In this document: one piece after another, positions 1 to 11,513 of the stretch | How the letters are laid out: every line of letters begins with the position of its first letter | Numbering within the stretch: position 1 is the first letter of the stretch | Source of the DNA: Clytia hemisphaerica | Taxonomy: Eukaryota; Cnidaria; Hydrozoa; Leptothecata; Clytiidae | Assembly: GCA_902728285.1 (NCBI GenBank) | Contig: CACVBU010001212.1 | Location: forward strand, 62,001-126,000 | Reading direction: 5' to 3' | Length of the DNA stretch: 64,000 nucleotides | Notes under the pieces: generated by a model | The model's database searches: none | Told to the model about the DNA's origin: nothing | The model's input: the letters and a program-made list of their open reading frames with translations, nothing else | Made by a program: the position numbers and the translations under genes

Positions 1-615
1 ACATTTTTATTCCCCCCCCCCCCCCCCCCCCCGCTTATTCCAAACCCCCCGGCTATTAGGTACCCGAGAGTAAATTGCTTGAGTAGAAAGAAATTTTAGC
101 GGGAATTTGGCTGGTGGCCCATGAAGTTCGAAAGTTTTCCAAAGGAAATTAAATTTGGTGGATGGCTTTAAAACTTTAATTATGTAACTTTAATAATGGT
201 GGGAATTTAATTTGACGGGTGAAGGATATTTTTGGCCAAAAACGCTTTGAAATGAGAATAAACATGTTTTAAGGCCTGAAATAGCACATATTTGAATACA
301 ATAATTTTAATTTTGCTGGAAAAATTAAATTTGACGAAAACTTTATTTGATATCCGCCAAATTCTCTTCCCGCCAAAATTTCTTCCCTTAAGATAGTAAT
401 AAGTATTACTTTAATCGTAGAAATTTTAGCGAGACTAATTTTTGCGTATATTATCGAGTCAGGAAAATCTTGATTTTTTTTGGATTTATTTTAGCGAATC
501 ACGATTTCAAAAAATTTTAGCGATCTGTCGATTCGGCGTGTTTTAGCGAGGAAAACTCGCTAAAACGCTAAAATTAGTCTCGCTAAAATTTATACGATTA
601 TAGTAGCATGAAAAA
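1..615. other. Non-coding start of window: C-tract and hairpin element
   Basis: A run of about 20 C at 13-32 followed by TTATT-type sequence resembles the dispersed C-tract repeats at 9.5-9.8, 14.9-15.2 and 37.3-37.6 kb. Positions 410-602 hold an inverted repeat listed separately. No gene is visible. Confidence 0.5.
410..602. repeat. Inverted-repeat (MITE-like) element with TTTTAGCGAG motifs
   Basis: TAATCGTAGAAATTTTAGCG at about 410-430, continuing to about 445, is mirrored by the reverse complement at about 568-602. The spacer carries further copies of TTTTAGCG and a small palindrome at 541-567. It lies just upstream of the first exon. Confidence 0.6.
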
Positions 616-640
616 ATGAAGCTTTTCCGGATATTTACAG

Positions 641-3600
641 GAGTAGCGTTCAAGGTGGTTAATAACAGCAAAATTAGTATTTCTGATATGGAGAAAAGGC
701 AAACCGAAAGATTTCGTAATGGAACTTATGGAAATGGCACAAGGACTGTTGTTCAAGTTTCATTCAGTGATTTATTCAAAGATAAAGCTGCACTTAAAGG
801 TATCTATTGTTTTTCTCTTTTTTAATGGATGCACTAAATGGGGATTGGATTTCAGCTTCATTTTTAAGGAAGAAAGAAATTCATTAAAAAAAAATATTTC
901 CTGAAAGAGGAGGTCTGCGTTTCAGACTAGGTGTATTACAAAGTGTGGCAGTTATTACAAAGTGTGGCAGGTATTACAAAATGTGGTAGTTATTACAAAG
1001 TGTGGCAGGTATTACAAAGTGTGGCAGGTATTACAAAGTGTGGCAGGTATTACAAAGTGTGGATTACAAAGTGTTGGAAAAAGTGTGGCAGGTATTACAA
1101 AGTGTGGCAGGTATTACAAAGTGTGGCAGGTATTACAAAGTGTGGCAGGTATTACAAAGTGTGGCAGGTATTACAAAGTGTGGTATAAAGTGTGGCAGGT
1201 TATTAATTAACAAAGTGTGGCAGGTATGACAAGTGTGGCAGGTTTAGACAAAGTGTGGCAGGTATTACAAGTGTACAAGTGTGGCAGTTATTAAAAGTGT
1301 GGTACAATTGTGGTAGGTATTACAAAGTGTGGCAGGTATTACAAAGTGTGGCAGTTATTACAAAGTGTGGTACAAAGGTATTACAAAGTGTGCAGTATTA
1401 CAAAGGTGTGGCAAGTTACAAAGGTATATACAAAGTGTGGCAGGTATTACAAAGTGTGGCAGGTATTACAAAGTGTGGCAGGTATTACAAGGTGTGGCAG
1501 GTATTACAAAGTGTGGTAGGTATTACAAAGTGTGGTGTTATTACAGTGTAGTTTACAAAGTGGCAGTATTAAATGTGGAAGGTATTACAAAGTGTGGCAG
1601 GTATTACAAAGTGTGGCAGGTAGGTATTATTAAAGTGTGGCAGGTATTACAAAGTGTGGCAGGTATTACAAAGTGTGGCAGTTATTACAAAGTGTGGTAG
1701 TTATTACAAAGTGTGGCAGTTATTACAAAGTGTGGCAGTTATCACAAAGTGTGGTAGTTATTACAAAGTGTGGCAGGTATTACAAAGTGTGGCAGTTATT
1801 ACAAAGTTGTGGTAGGTAATTACCTTATTACAATGGTGGCAGGTATTACAAGGGGCAGTTTTACAATTGTGGCAAGTTTATCAAATTGTGGCAGTTATTA
1901 CAAAGTGTTGGCAGGTATTCAAAAGGTATTACAAAGTTGGCAGGTTATTCAAAGTGTGGCAGGTATTACAAATGTGGTATTACAAGGGTATTACAAGTGT
2001 GGTAGTTAGTTACAACAGTGTGGCAGGTTATTACAAACAAAGTGTGGGTTATTACAAAGTGCAGTACAAAGTGTGGCAGTGGGTATTACAAAAAGGGTGG
2101 CAGGTATTACAAAAAGTTGGTAGGTATTACAAAGTGTGGCAGGTATTACAAAGTGTGGTAGGTATTACAAAGTGTGGCAGGTATTACAAAGTGTGGTAGG
2201 TATTACAAAGTGTGGCAGGTATTACAAGGTGTGGCAGGTATTACAAAGTGTGGCAGGTATTACAAGGTGGCAGGTATTACAAAGTGTGGCAGGTATTACA
2301 AAGTGTGGCAGTTATTACAAAGTGTGGCAGGTATTACAAAGTTGGTAAAGTGTGTACAGGTATACAAGGTGTGGCAGGTATTACAAAGGTGTGGGCGGTA
2401 TTACAAAGGTGGTAGTGTGGATTATTACAAAGTGTGGCAGGTTATTACAAAGTGTGGCAGGTATTACAAAAGGTACGCCAAGGGATTACAAAGTGGCACA
2501 GGTATTACAAAGTGTGGCAGGTATTACAAATGGTGGCAAAGTTAGTTACAAGTGTGGCAGTTATTACAAAGTGTACAAAGTGGCAGTTATTACAAAGTGT
2601 GGCAGGTATTACAAAGTGCGCCAGGTATTACAAAGTGTGAATGTTTTATTAATTTCTTTCTTGTTATTTCCATCAACGTAGGTCTTGGCATACTGCTTGG
2701 TGGATTTCTTCTCGTCTTATCCTCCATTATTTACTGTGTGGTACGCGTCGTGCGAAGGAGACGGGCAGCAAGGCTAGCTTTACTAGTAGATGAAGATGAA
2801 GAATATGGCAAATTGACAATACACCCTGCCGAGGAAGAGAGCGGTGTGGCTGGTGGTGAGGCTGGAGCGGATGAAAAGAAGACTTCTGAAAAGTCTGAGA
2901 AGAAAAAGAAGGTATCTACATTATTTAAAAAAAAATTTTTTCAGTAATTTCTTTCGAATTTCTCATCACTAAGGTCAATAATAAGACGGTTTACCCCGTT
3001 CGCAATTTCCCTTCCGAAAAGAAAGCAAAAACGTCAACCCCCGGATGCTAATTTTTCGGTTTTAAAAGTTCAAAAGCATAACCGAAGGCGAAGCTGGGAA
3101 TTATGAAATTATGTATGTCATCTTGCTTCTATTTTCACAGGATAAGAAAGAAAAAGATAAAGGCAATGACAAAATCAAGCCAGATACTGAAGCCAAAAAA
3201 AGCGATGAAAAAAGCAAGAAACATAAAGAAGATAAAAAGAAGAAAGATGAAGAAGATAAAAAGAAGAAAGAAAAGGAAGATAAAAAGAAAGAAAAGGATA
3301 AAAAGAAAGAAAAGGATAAAAAGAAAGAAAAGGACAAGAAGAAAGAAAAACACAAGAAGAAAGAAACTGCGGACAAAAAGAAAGACAGTGCGGACAAGAA
3401 GAAGAAGAAGAAGGATAAAGAATCTAAGGACGAAGAATCAGCCGGAAAGGGTGATGACTACATTCCCATTGGGGATATCCCACCTCCTCTGGAAAATATC
3501 TATACGCCGGGATTATCGAAATTCCCATCTGCCATCCCTCCACCAATGTCAAAATTTCCCTCTGCCATCCCTCCACCAATGTCAAAATTTCCCGTCTGCC

Positions 3601-3900
3601 ATCCCTCCACCAATGTCAAAATTTCCGTCTGCCATCCCTCCACCAATGCCAAAATTTCCGTCCGCCATTCCTCCACCGATGGATAAATTTCCGTCCGCGA
3701 TTCCTCCGCCAATGGATAAATTCCCGTCAGCACTTCCTCCACCGCCGTTAGAAGGAGCAGCTACAGAACGTAAGAAATCTTCACATCGTAAGCACAGCCA
3801 TAGGTCTGGAGTCTCCGCAGGTGCTAGTCATCATAGAACAGGAGCATCTGGAGGAGGCACTAAAGCTCACAGGTCGCCATCACATCATAGAAAGAAGTAA
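641..3900 (+). CDS. Single-pass membrane protein with Lys-rich tail and Pro-rich 11-aa repeats (partial 5', frameshifted)
   Basis: Three exons join in phase: 641-799 (acceptor TTTACAG, donor AAAG/GTATCT), 2682-2911, and 3141-3900. Exon 1 encodes a presumed extracellular stretch with three N-glycosylation sequons (NNS, NGT, NGT). Exon 2 starts with a transmembrane helix (LGILLGGFLLVLSSIIYCVV) followed by an Arg-rich stop-transfer run and an acidic/Lys-rich cytoplasmic segment. Exon 3 continues with KKKD/KEKD repeats (about 80 residues), then seven 33-bp units of the type SKFPSAIPPPM, and a Ser/His-rich basic end stopping at 3898-3900. The third unit is 34 bp (extra base near 3591-3594). Read literally, the frame shifts and stops near 3686; without that base it runs to 3900. 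The 5' end is unresolved: ATG at 616 could start it, but an acceptor at 639-640 suggests upstream exons. I recognise no family. The Pro repeats resemble ligands of EVH1, SH3 or profilin-type domains (inference). Confidence 0.65.
931..2638 (+). repeat. 19-bp minisatellite, about 85-90 copies, intronic
   Basis: Tandem and slightly degenerate copies of TATTACAAAGTGTGGCAGG fill most of the intron between 800 and 2681, ending about 43 bp before the splice acceptor. Units differ mainly at GGCA versus GGTA, with scattered short deletions and partial units. Because 19 is not a multiple of 3 and the unit lacks stops in every + frame, all three + frames read the same 19-residue cycle (VWQVLQSVAGITKCGRYYK). 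The open frames are therefore artefacts of the repeat. The adjoining exons splice in phase without it. Confidence 0.93.
3520..3750 (+). repeat. 33-bp coding repeat (7 units), third unit 34 bp
   Basis: Seven units encode [S/P/D]KFPSAIPPPM. The unit spanning about 3580-3613 reads TTTCCCGTCTGCC where its neighbours read TTTCCCTCTGCC or TTTCCGTCTGCC, so it has one extra base and shifts the frame by +1. Confidence 0.85.
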
Positions 3901-5022
3901 GCGTAGGAGAAGTATGACATTTGTACCTCAACATCTTAAAAAGAGCCTTGTATGAGCTATATATCAGACCATTGGTAATGCACAACACAACCATCATTTG
4001 ACAGGAAAGCTGAACTACAGACGCAAAAGAATAATGAATTCTTGCAGTAGTAAATGGGGGAAGATGGGGTAGAAGAGTGAAGGAATAGCGTGTTGAACAC
4101 ACCTTACGGCGCCCCGCCCACGCAATAACAGCATCGAACAGAGTAGGATTAAGGAACCCTTTAGGGTGATCCAGTGACTAACAACCAGTTATTTTCAAGG
4201 AGCATGTGCTTTCAATCAAGATCAACCGATATTTCGTTGTATATGTAAAAGCATTTCTTTTCCAAATACGAGTGAACATGAAATGTAGTAACTTGTATTA
4301 CCATTACATTATTTACCATGTTATTCAACTTTTTTCATTTACTATCAAAAATAGAATTATATCTATAATATTTACAAAATAATTTTATCGTCTATTGTCT
4401 AATTTTATTGTTTATTTTATGATTCAAAACATTGGAACTTTCAGTTTCGCAATTTAATTCTTCATTTCTTCATTCTTCAAAAACTTTTAAAATTTTCAGT
4501 CGTCAGATCAGGAAGTAATACACACTTTTCTTTTCTTTTTATAAGAACCAGTAAAATTTTGCTGAGGGTCGGCTGTTCTTGTTTTTTGGTGATTTTGAGC
4601 GTCATTGTTCTTATAAAATTGTTCTTATAAAAGAAAGAGTGTACATACACACGTCATTAGTTTCGTTTATTTTGTTTTCGTTTTTATCGAATCGGTGTTT
4701 TTCCTCGAAGTTCTATTACATAAATTTCCAACTGCAGTCGATGGCATCCGAAGGCTCCCTTTTCTCTAGCTTTCGATCCAAAGGTAGGGAGGGAGGCTTT
4801 TCCCTAGTTTTTCTTCGATCTATTTTACTGTAGTCAGAAACCATTGTAGTTTGTATTGATGGTTAGTTAGAAGTTTTGGGTATACTCTCTGATAATGGAA
4901 GCGGTTACATTTCTTTTTTTCTCCAAAAAGCAGCAATCGCGTCTTGCTTAGCCTTTAGAGCTTTAGATAGTTTCATATGTCACATTATACGCTTAAATCC
5001 TCGTATTGATTACATCATATTT
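3901..5022. other. Intergenic space between convergent genes
   Basis: Holds the 3' flank of the membrane-protein gene and of the homeobox gene. A short inverted repeat at about 4518-4655 (ACACTTTTCTTTT...TATAAGAAC versus GTTCTTATAAAAGAAAGAGTGT) belongs to the widely dispersed TTCTTATAAAA motif family. No coding sequence is seen. Confidence 0.5.
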
Positions 5023-8000
5023 TCAATCTTTTTCTTCGCTAACCGATGTACCAGACTCACTTTCGCATCTCTTCCATTTCGTTAAAGTGGGCGGTGGAGC
5101 GTATTTTTCACACTCGCAACAACCTAAGCTACTTGATGACGCCGTATAAGGAGGTGAACGTCTATACGACGGGAACCTATCCGGACTACTGCATACCCGT
5201 GTATACGGCTTCCGGAATGGATACATTGTCGGCCGTTCCGGTGGTGATTGACTACGGTATGTCCGTAATTCACTTCTAGAGAGAGGTGATAATCGCTCCA
5301 TTAAGAATGGTGGCCTGTCATAACCAGATAAAATTGTGGAATTTTTTGATTCCTGATGTGAGGATGTGGTTTTGGGTTTGGGTTTTGGTTTTGAATGGCA
5401 TTCTTTAACGTATTTCTTCAACTTGTATCGGTGGTTTTGGAACCAAATTTTAACCTGAAAGAGTAAATAAAAAAAATTCAGAAAACAGAGTTGATTAGAG
5501 TTGATAAAATAAACATTTACGTTCCATACACGAACCGGTAAATTTTGGCTCATGAATTGACTGGAGTCGTTTATAATGCGTGTAATACAGCAGTATAGGC
5601 ATAATACGATTGTTGTTATGGCATTTAGTTTGTGTAAACTAAAATTTGTTGCCTCCATTAGTTTTTGCTTTATTTCTACTATGTCTGAATTAGTCGTCTA
5701 ACTTGATAGACTTAACCTGATAACAGATTGCGTATTTTCTGGCCCAGTACGCTGAAGCTTCAGCGTGTTGCGTTGAGAAAACTCTACAGCTGTTATCTGG
5801 TTAGCTAGATTAGCTTAGGCAGGGCTGTTGTAACTCTTTGAAATTTTTATGCTTAAATTTTATTCTTAAAATGTTCTTAATATAATGTGACTTTAGAACA
5901 TTATTCATTCGTTTCAAGCCTTTATTTGGCGGGAAAATTATACGATATAGCAATGTCTTATTTAGTTTGTTCATAAATATTTGATAGAGCTGAAATCTAT
6001 TTGAAGGTTTTGGCCAATTTTCAGCCTCGTGTTCTTATAAATAAATTAAGAAACTTAAAACTGATATCACGGAGAGTCTTCTGAGAACTTTTAAAACCTT
6101 CCAACCAATACGTCACTTAAAAAATAGAAAAAGTTCTCAGAAGACTCTCCAGTGGTGTCTATCATGAATACTCATACCTGTGTTGGTGTCAAGTTGATTT
6201 TCCTTGATAAGAAATCACGTTGTGGAACTGTCAAATATTGTTGATATTGAAAGACTTTTTGTAACTCGTACGTCTGTTCTCTTGTAAAGAGAATCCGTCT
6301 TTTGCGGTGTGTCTTAACATCAGATGAAGTCGTTGGTGATTCAAGACTGTGATTGTGTTCTTCAAGCAGTTCATCTGGACCTATAGAGTTTAAAAATCGA
6401 TCATATATCTTTTTCATTGTCTAAATAAATTTTTCTAATTTCCACCCTGAAAATTGTCCAAAATAACCAAAAGATGACTCTGGCAGGTACAAATGTTAAA
6501 AATAGTAAATTTGGGACACTGTCATATATTTTAAGAACCTAGAAAAGGGACCCTGACCAGCGGCACGTCCCGGTCCCATTTTCACCTGAGTGCCTCAACC
6601 GGGCTTTACACCCACCACAGAGGCAGAATTTCCTAGAATACCGAATATTCGAATCTCTTTGTTATCTTTAATTTTAATCAATCCGATTTCGTGTCTTAAA
6701 GGGACATAAAAGTATGGCGAAATTTGTAAACAAACCGTATGCAGCGGGATACAAAATCAAAACAAATGTCACATGTCAAAATAAAAAAAAACAAACAAAT
6801 ATGGCTGATTTCGATTGTTTCAAATTACATTAACCTGATACCTCGAAACAAAATTTCCATAACTCGAACAATTTTACTGTGTCCCCCGTCCGTGTTCGAG
6901 GTATGGCGTTACTGTATTAAGGGCTTTGACCATAGTGAATTTTTCATATTTGCCATGCATAGAATATAGATTTTTGCCTCAAAACTATGGCATCTTATAG
7001 ATTTTTTGCTAGGCCAACTATTCCTAAATCTGAAAATTTAAAAAATGCGATTAAAAAACTTGATGAAGAAGAAAATGAAGACTTTTGCGAAAAAGAGCAT
7101 TTCAACTTCGAGGACCTTATTTTAGGCGAAGAAAAAACATTTTGAAAAATTTTTGTGTTAGATGATGATCTTTAACCAAACTAAAATTAGATTTTCGGAA
7201 CATTTTTGTGAAAGCTTCTTTGAATCAATTTTATCTTAAAAAAGTGGTTTTTGACCAATTTTCCATGCCGATTTTTAGTGGAAAAACGGTCATAATTTTT
7301 GATACATCTATTTAGAAAATTCTTCCGAAAAAAATTAAAACAGTTCATTTCTTTGCGGACAATTTAAAACAATTTCGAAAGAAAAGCATTTTTGTTAAGA
7401 GGTTAATGTAACATTTTATTAATTTTATTTTTAAAGTTCATAACGTCATTTCTGTAATTTAATTCTTAATTACTCTTGACAGAATACATTATCAAATAAC
7501 TTGTAAAGGCAATCTTTTTGTTAAAAATGTCAAGGAACCCAAACAAAATTTTATCTTCAAATCCCTTAACAAATTGTTTGACTATGGTCAGAGCCAGCCT
7601 TTTAACTTGGATGAAGGTTTATACTAGTAGCTAAAAATGCTTGCACAAAGGCTTTTTTTGGAACTTTCATCTTTTTCATCATCTGTAAGACACGCTTTTA
7701 CTTTTTTCACGGGACAGGGCTCTCGCATTCAGACTTTGTCGTCTTAATTTCTACACCCCTGTGTCACAGACCCACTGGGACCCCAGCCCCACTGGAAAAT
7801 TAAGCAGAAATTTCGTCCCCAGTGGCAAAATACCCTTAAATTACAGCCCCGCTTCAAAAGGAATTTTTATTCCCCACTGAGGAAAAAAGTTCCACCGGGG
7901 CTGTGAGACAGAGGTGTCTTTATCATCTTACTTTCTTGTCTTGAAAGAAAATTGAGAAGGGTACAAACTTGATCTTGAAGACAAAATATTTACTTACCAC

Positions 8001-8172
8001 TTTTAATAAAGTCTTCCACAACATTCCGTCTTCTTTGGTCTTCTCCTCGATACGATCTAACACTTCCATAATCGTCAAAATCATAATGAAAGTGATGCCT
8101 TACGGTTTCACTCCCTGAATTTCTTCTCTCCTTATGATCAGGCTTTAAAAGAGCATCAATACTAAAGGACAT
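5023..8172 (-). CDS. NK-2 class homeobox transcription factor
   Basis: Three exons on the minus strand: 8172-7998 (ATG at 8172; donor GTG/GTAAGT), 6380-6178 (acceptor CTATAG/GTCC; donor ACAG/GTATGA) and 5454-5023 (acceptor TTTCAG/GTTAAA; stop at 5023). Phases 1 and 0 fit and give 269 aa. Residues 2-9 contain FSIDALL, an EH1-like (FxIxxIL) Groucho-binding motif. The homeodomain is about residues 83-142, with KRRILFTREQTYELQ in helix 1 and VKIWFQNHRYKLKKY in helix 3; Tyr at homeodomain position 54 is diagnostic of the NK-2 class. An intron splits it between positions 44 and 45 (TPTQ/VKIW). I see no NK2-specific domain downstream. The C-terminus is rich in Ser, Pro and Tyr. The role would be nuclear, sequence-specific DNA binding. 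Helix 1-2 residues are diverged from bilaterian Nkx2 proteins, so I assign the class but no orthologue. Confidence 0.9.
6062..6164. repeat. MITE copy 1 (GGAGAGTCTTCTGAGAACTT termini)
   Basis: TGATATCAC then GGAGAGTCTTCTGAGAACTT at 6062-6091 is the inverse of AAGTTCTCAGAAGACTCTCC plus AGTGGTGTCTATCA at 6131-6164. It lies inside intron 2 of the homeobox gene, ending 13 bp from the exon 2 donor. It is related to the copy at 55116-55253, sharing termini and an internal CCAA(C)ACGTCACT-like core. Confidence 0.85.
6381..7997. other. Intron 1 of the homeobox gene with dispersed repeat
   Basis: AT-rich intron. Positions 7759-7918 hold one copy of the dispersed CACCCCTGTCTCACAGCCCC family, also seen at 24219-24371, 31808 onward (truncated) and 33320-33451. 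No further exon is evident. Confidence 0.5.
7759..7918. repeat. Dispersed ~160-bp repeat, ACACCCCTGTCTCACAG family, copy 1
   Basis: Ends CACCCCTGTGTCACAG and CTGTGAGACAGAGGTG are inverted relative to each other. The interior alternates CCCCACTGG and AAATTT motifs, as in the copies near 24.2 and 33.3 kb. Confidence 0.7.
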
Positions 8173-9267
8173 GTTTTCCTAGAGTAAAACCCGACGGCTA
8201 ATTCAAACTATGTTTTGAAAGCGAATGAGTAAGCGTTCTCAACTGTGTGAAATTTACTCGTTGTATCGGAATTATTTTAACGCAAAAAAGGAAAAGAAAA
8301 ACTCGATGGGCTTTTAACCAAATTAAAACAAACTATCAAAAAAGGGGTTGACCTCCCCCTGCAACTCTTTTGTTCCAAAAAATATTATAAATCAAAGTAT
8401 AAATAAAATACTCTATTGTGGTTATTGTTCTATGGGAGCTTTTAAACAAAAGAAAGTTAATCAACTTCAGAAAACTATTGTTTGTCTCAAGAAGAATAAT
8501 TAGTAGAACAAAAGGAAAGAAAAAAAATTAACTTTATACTTTTAATAGCTCCCCTCCCCTCTTTTCAAATTCCACCAATAAGGAACTTTAAGTCAATTAT
8601 ATTGGGTAGGTGGCCCCTTTTTTTGCACACTTTTGTTTATGCGAAAAAGTTTGATTTTTATATAAACTTTGATTTCGAGAATAAAAAAACACTTACTAGG
8701 GAGTCTTTAATTTTTCTCTCCAGAGGGTATTTTGAAATATCCCTAGGTTATTTTACTTTATTTGATCTTTTTAGTTAATTCCAATCAAAGATTCTAAGTT
8801 TGATACTAAAAAGTCTTAAGAAATATCCCCTTAAACATCTTTGAGCCAATCACTTAGCCTAGCAGGGAAGTGGGTTTTGCTTATTTTATTGTGATTTTTT
8901 TCCTTTCGTTTTTCTTTTAATTTTGTTGTTTTATCTATCGAAAAAAAAAAATTTTTTTTTTAATTTTATAAATACACTCACTTGTCAAAAAGTATCAATA
9001 AAAAATCTTGAATCTTTTTCTTTTGTTTAAAACAGAAATTATAGACCACTCCCTTCCTTCCTATACATTTTAAAGTTAATCTACCGAATCAATATTTTTT
9101 TCAGTCAAGGTTTCTTTTATTTCGAGTATAGTCGTTTATCTAAACTAATCGATTTTAATCGGTTTTTAAGATTTTCCAGTCGTTTTATTTTTAAGAGTAC
9201 TCTGTTTTTTATTATATTTTTTCTAAAAATTATGCCTCTGCATTTCCTTATTTAGAGTAATGCATAT

Positions 9268-9380
9268 TATTCATGACGTAATGTTTTCTACGGAAAGACC
9301 CCGGTTTTTGCCACTAGTTTAAATTTGCCACTACTGGCTAAAACCGGGGTATTTCTGTAGAAAACGTTACGTCATGAATA
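9268..9380. repeat. Palindromic MITE, TTCATGACGTAAYGTTTTCTA arms
   Basis: Two arms of about 45 bp, at roughly 9268-9314 and 9335-9380, are near-perfect reverse complements (TCATGACGTAATGTTTTCT... / ...AGAAAACGTTACGTCATGA) around a spacer of about 20 bp. Confidence 0.88.
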
Positions 9381-9456
9381 TCATGAATTTTGAACATTCA
9401 AAAATATATAGTATAAAGGGCCCCTATAAACAACTCTAACGAAAGGGTAGACTATG

Positions 9457-9824
9457 TACTCTTGTCTCCCGAATAGACGCCCCCCCACTAATTGTTAAGA
9501 GAAAAAAAATCCATCCCCCTGCTCTTATTAAGACCCCCCGCTAATTAAATTCGAATTTTGATATTTTATTACAGTGTAGATAGACCTTAAACTTGTTAAA
9601 ATTTTCCTTTTTGTTAGTATTGGTTCTTTATTGGGTTCTTATTTTACGTTTTCATGTGTTAAAGTTTCTTTTTTGCTGTTGAAATTGATATCAGTTAAAA
9701 AAATTCTGTCTTCAAATTACCCCCCCCCCCTCTTATTCCATCCCCCTGATTATTAAAATTTAGAAAATTTTCCTACCCCTTGCTTATTCGGACCCCCCCC
9801 CCGTCTATTTGGGAGACAAGAGTA
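9457..9824. repeat. TIR element with C-tracts, ~368 bp
   Basis: TACTCTTGTCTCCCGAATAG at 9457 is matched in reverse complement by CTATTTGGGAGACAAGAGTA ending at 9824. Each terminus is followed inward by a C7-C10 tract and TTATT. The start of the window carries a related fragment. Confidence 0.8.
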
Positions 9825-11513
9825 TGCTTTAGTCTAAGACGAATTCGTAGACTCTGAAACGCCAAATTTTTCAAGAATCACACAAAAATACTCACAAAAA
9901 TGATTAAAACAAGAACAATTCTAAAAACACGTTTAAAGCTAAAACAACTCAAAAAGTTAAGAACATTTAAGCTTTGCAGACTCTAAAACACCCAATTTCT
10001 TAAGAAATCACACAAAGATACTTACAAAATGATTAAAACAACTCAAAAATTTAAGAATATTCAAACTCTTCAAAAATTCTTACAAAATGTGTATGTGCTT
10101 TTGAATAAAAAAGAATTTACCGTCATGCATCTATGATAATAAGCTATTAAAATCGTAAACAAAAAATTACAAATATATGAATTATGAAAATATTTTAATC
10201 ATACAAACTTCTACGAGCAGAAACTTTCGCGACTCATTATGAGTTTTGGTTTTTTTTTTGCGAAAATATGTAAGACTTCAAACTTTTTAGCTTAATGAAA
10301 GAATTATTCTGATTTTATTAAACGCGCACACAAAAGTAGAGTGGAGCCGCACAGAAAATCGAAAACTATCAATGAGTGGTTTACTGTTACACACTTGGGA
10401 GTAACAGCAATTCTTACAGTCCGTCTCCACAGCCTAACTTTCAGGGAAAGCTAGTTTTAGGCTGTTTAAAAGCTTCATAAATCAAAAGACAAAAGTTTTA
10501 ATCCAATTATTTAAGAAGTATTTGTTCCTCTAAGTCATTGTGAAAGTTTATGCTCTCGAAAAAGATTTAGTCCTAGGGGTGAAATAATTACCTGGCTGGA
10601 AAATTCTGGGAAAAGTGTGTATTTCATATATTTCGAAATTCGATCCTTTTTACTTCGGAGTTCGGTTATCTCACAAAATCACTTTTTCAGAATTAAAAAA
10701 AAAAAACAGTTTGGTATCAGTATAATATATAAATCACGTTGTAATAATGGCGAATTAGTACAATAAAAAAATATCGTTATTATATAAGAATTGGGGATAA
10801 GGAAAGTTACTCTACATAATTAATTGGCGTAAGTGTTTCGTTCACCTAGAGGTAAACCATGGAATCCCAAATGTAGACTCTATAATATAAGACTTCACGG
10901 TAGTTTTTTCTCGCAGAACTACCGTATACTTTTTTCAAAACCTACCCATGATCATCATATCATAATATTTTCTCTTAAACCACTTAAAAAGTAATTTTTA
11001 AGTTTATTTTAGTAATTTTGGGTCAATAGATTTAAAATCAAAATCTGATTTAAAATTAGTAATAATCTGAAAAAAATAGCAAAAGTTTACATACAAATCA
11101 CAATATACTTTGAAAAGTTAAATTTATGAGATTTTCTTCCACGAAAGTTTATGATCATCCTAATTAGTCGAAAACTCAATTCTAAATGGTCAATAGTACA
11201 ATACAAATTGATAGTCAAAATTAATTTGCGCTCAATTTAATTTTTTTTGTAATTGCCAATTCGCCCAAAGTAAATGAAGAATAAATTAGCCGGATTAGAA
11301 ATCTTCACATTTCAAAGCTTGAGGAGTGATAATGGAAAGTAAAATTTTCATTTTAATAATATATGTTTATGTAAAAACAATAATGTTTGTAATTTTAATA
11401 CTTTGATTTCTTTGACTTCCAGGGCAAGAATTTTACCATCAGTTTTCAGACCTTCAGATTCACCCTTGTGTTTTGAGAATTGAGCAACGTAGCCTGCAGA
11501 ATTCAGATATTGC

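Noticed and set aside
931-2638. CRISPR-like array
   Set aside because: Units are contiguous with no unique spacers, and the DNA is eukaryotic; it is a minisatellite.
931-2681. Overlapping open frames of 60-131 residues with YYKVWQVLQSVAG repeats
   Set aside because: They are forced by a 19-bp repeat without stops and lie in an intron whose flanking exons splice in phase.
3500-3742. Minus-strand 80-residue repeat frame
   Set aside because: Shadow of the 33-bp coding repeat on the plus strand.
5455-5658. N-terminal part of the long minus-strand frame upstream of VKIWFQNHRYK
   Set aside because: It lies before a strong acceptor (TTTCAG) and reads as intron; the homeodomain continues from the exon ending at 6178.
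6381-6417. ATG at 6417 as a homeobox start (MKKIYDRFLN)
   Set aside because: A stop precedes it, and an acceptor at 6381-6382 restores phase with exon 1 (8172-7998), giving FIKSG/PDELL.
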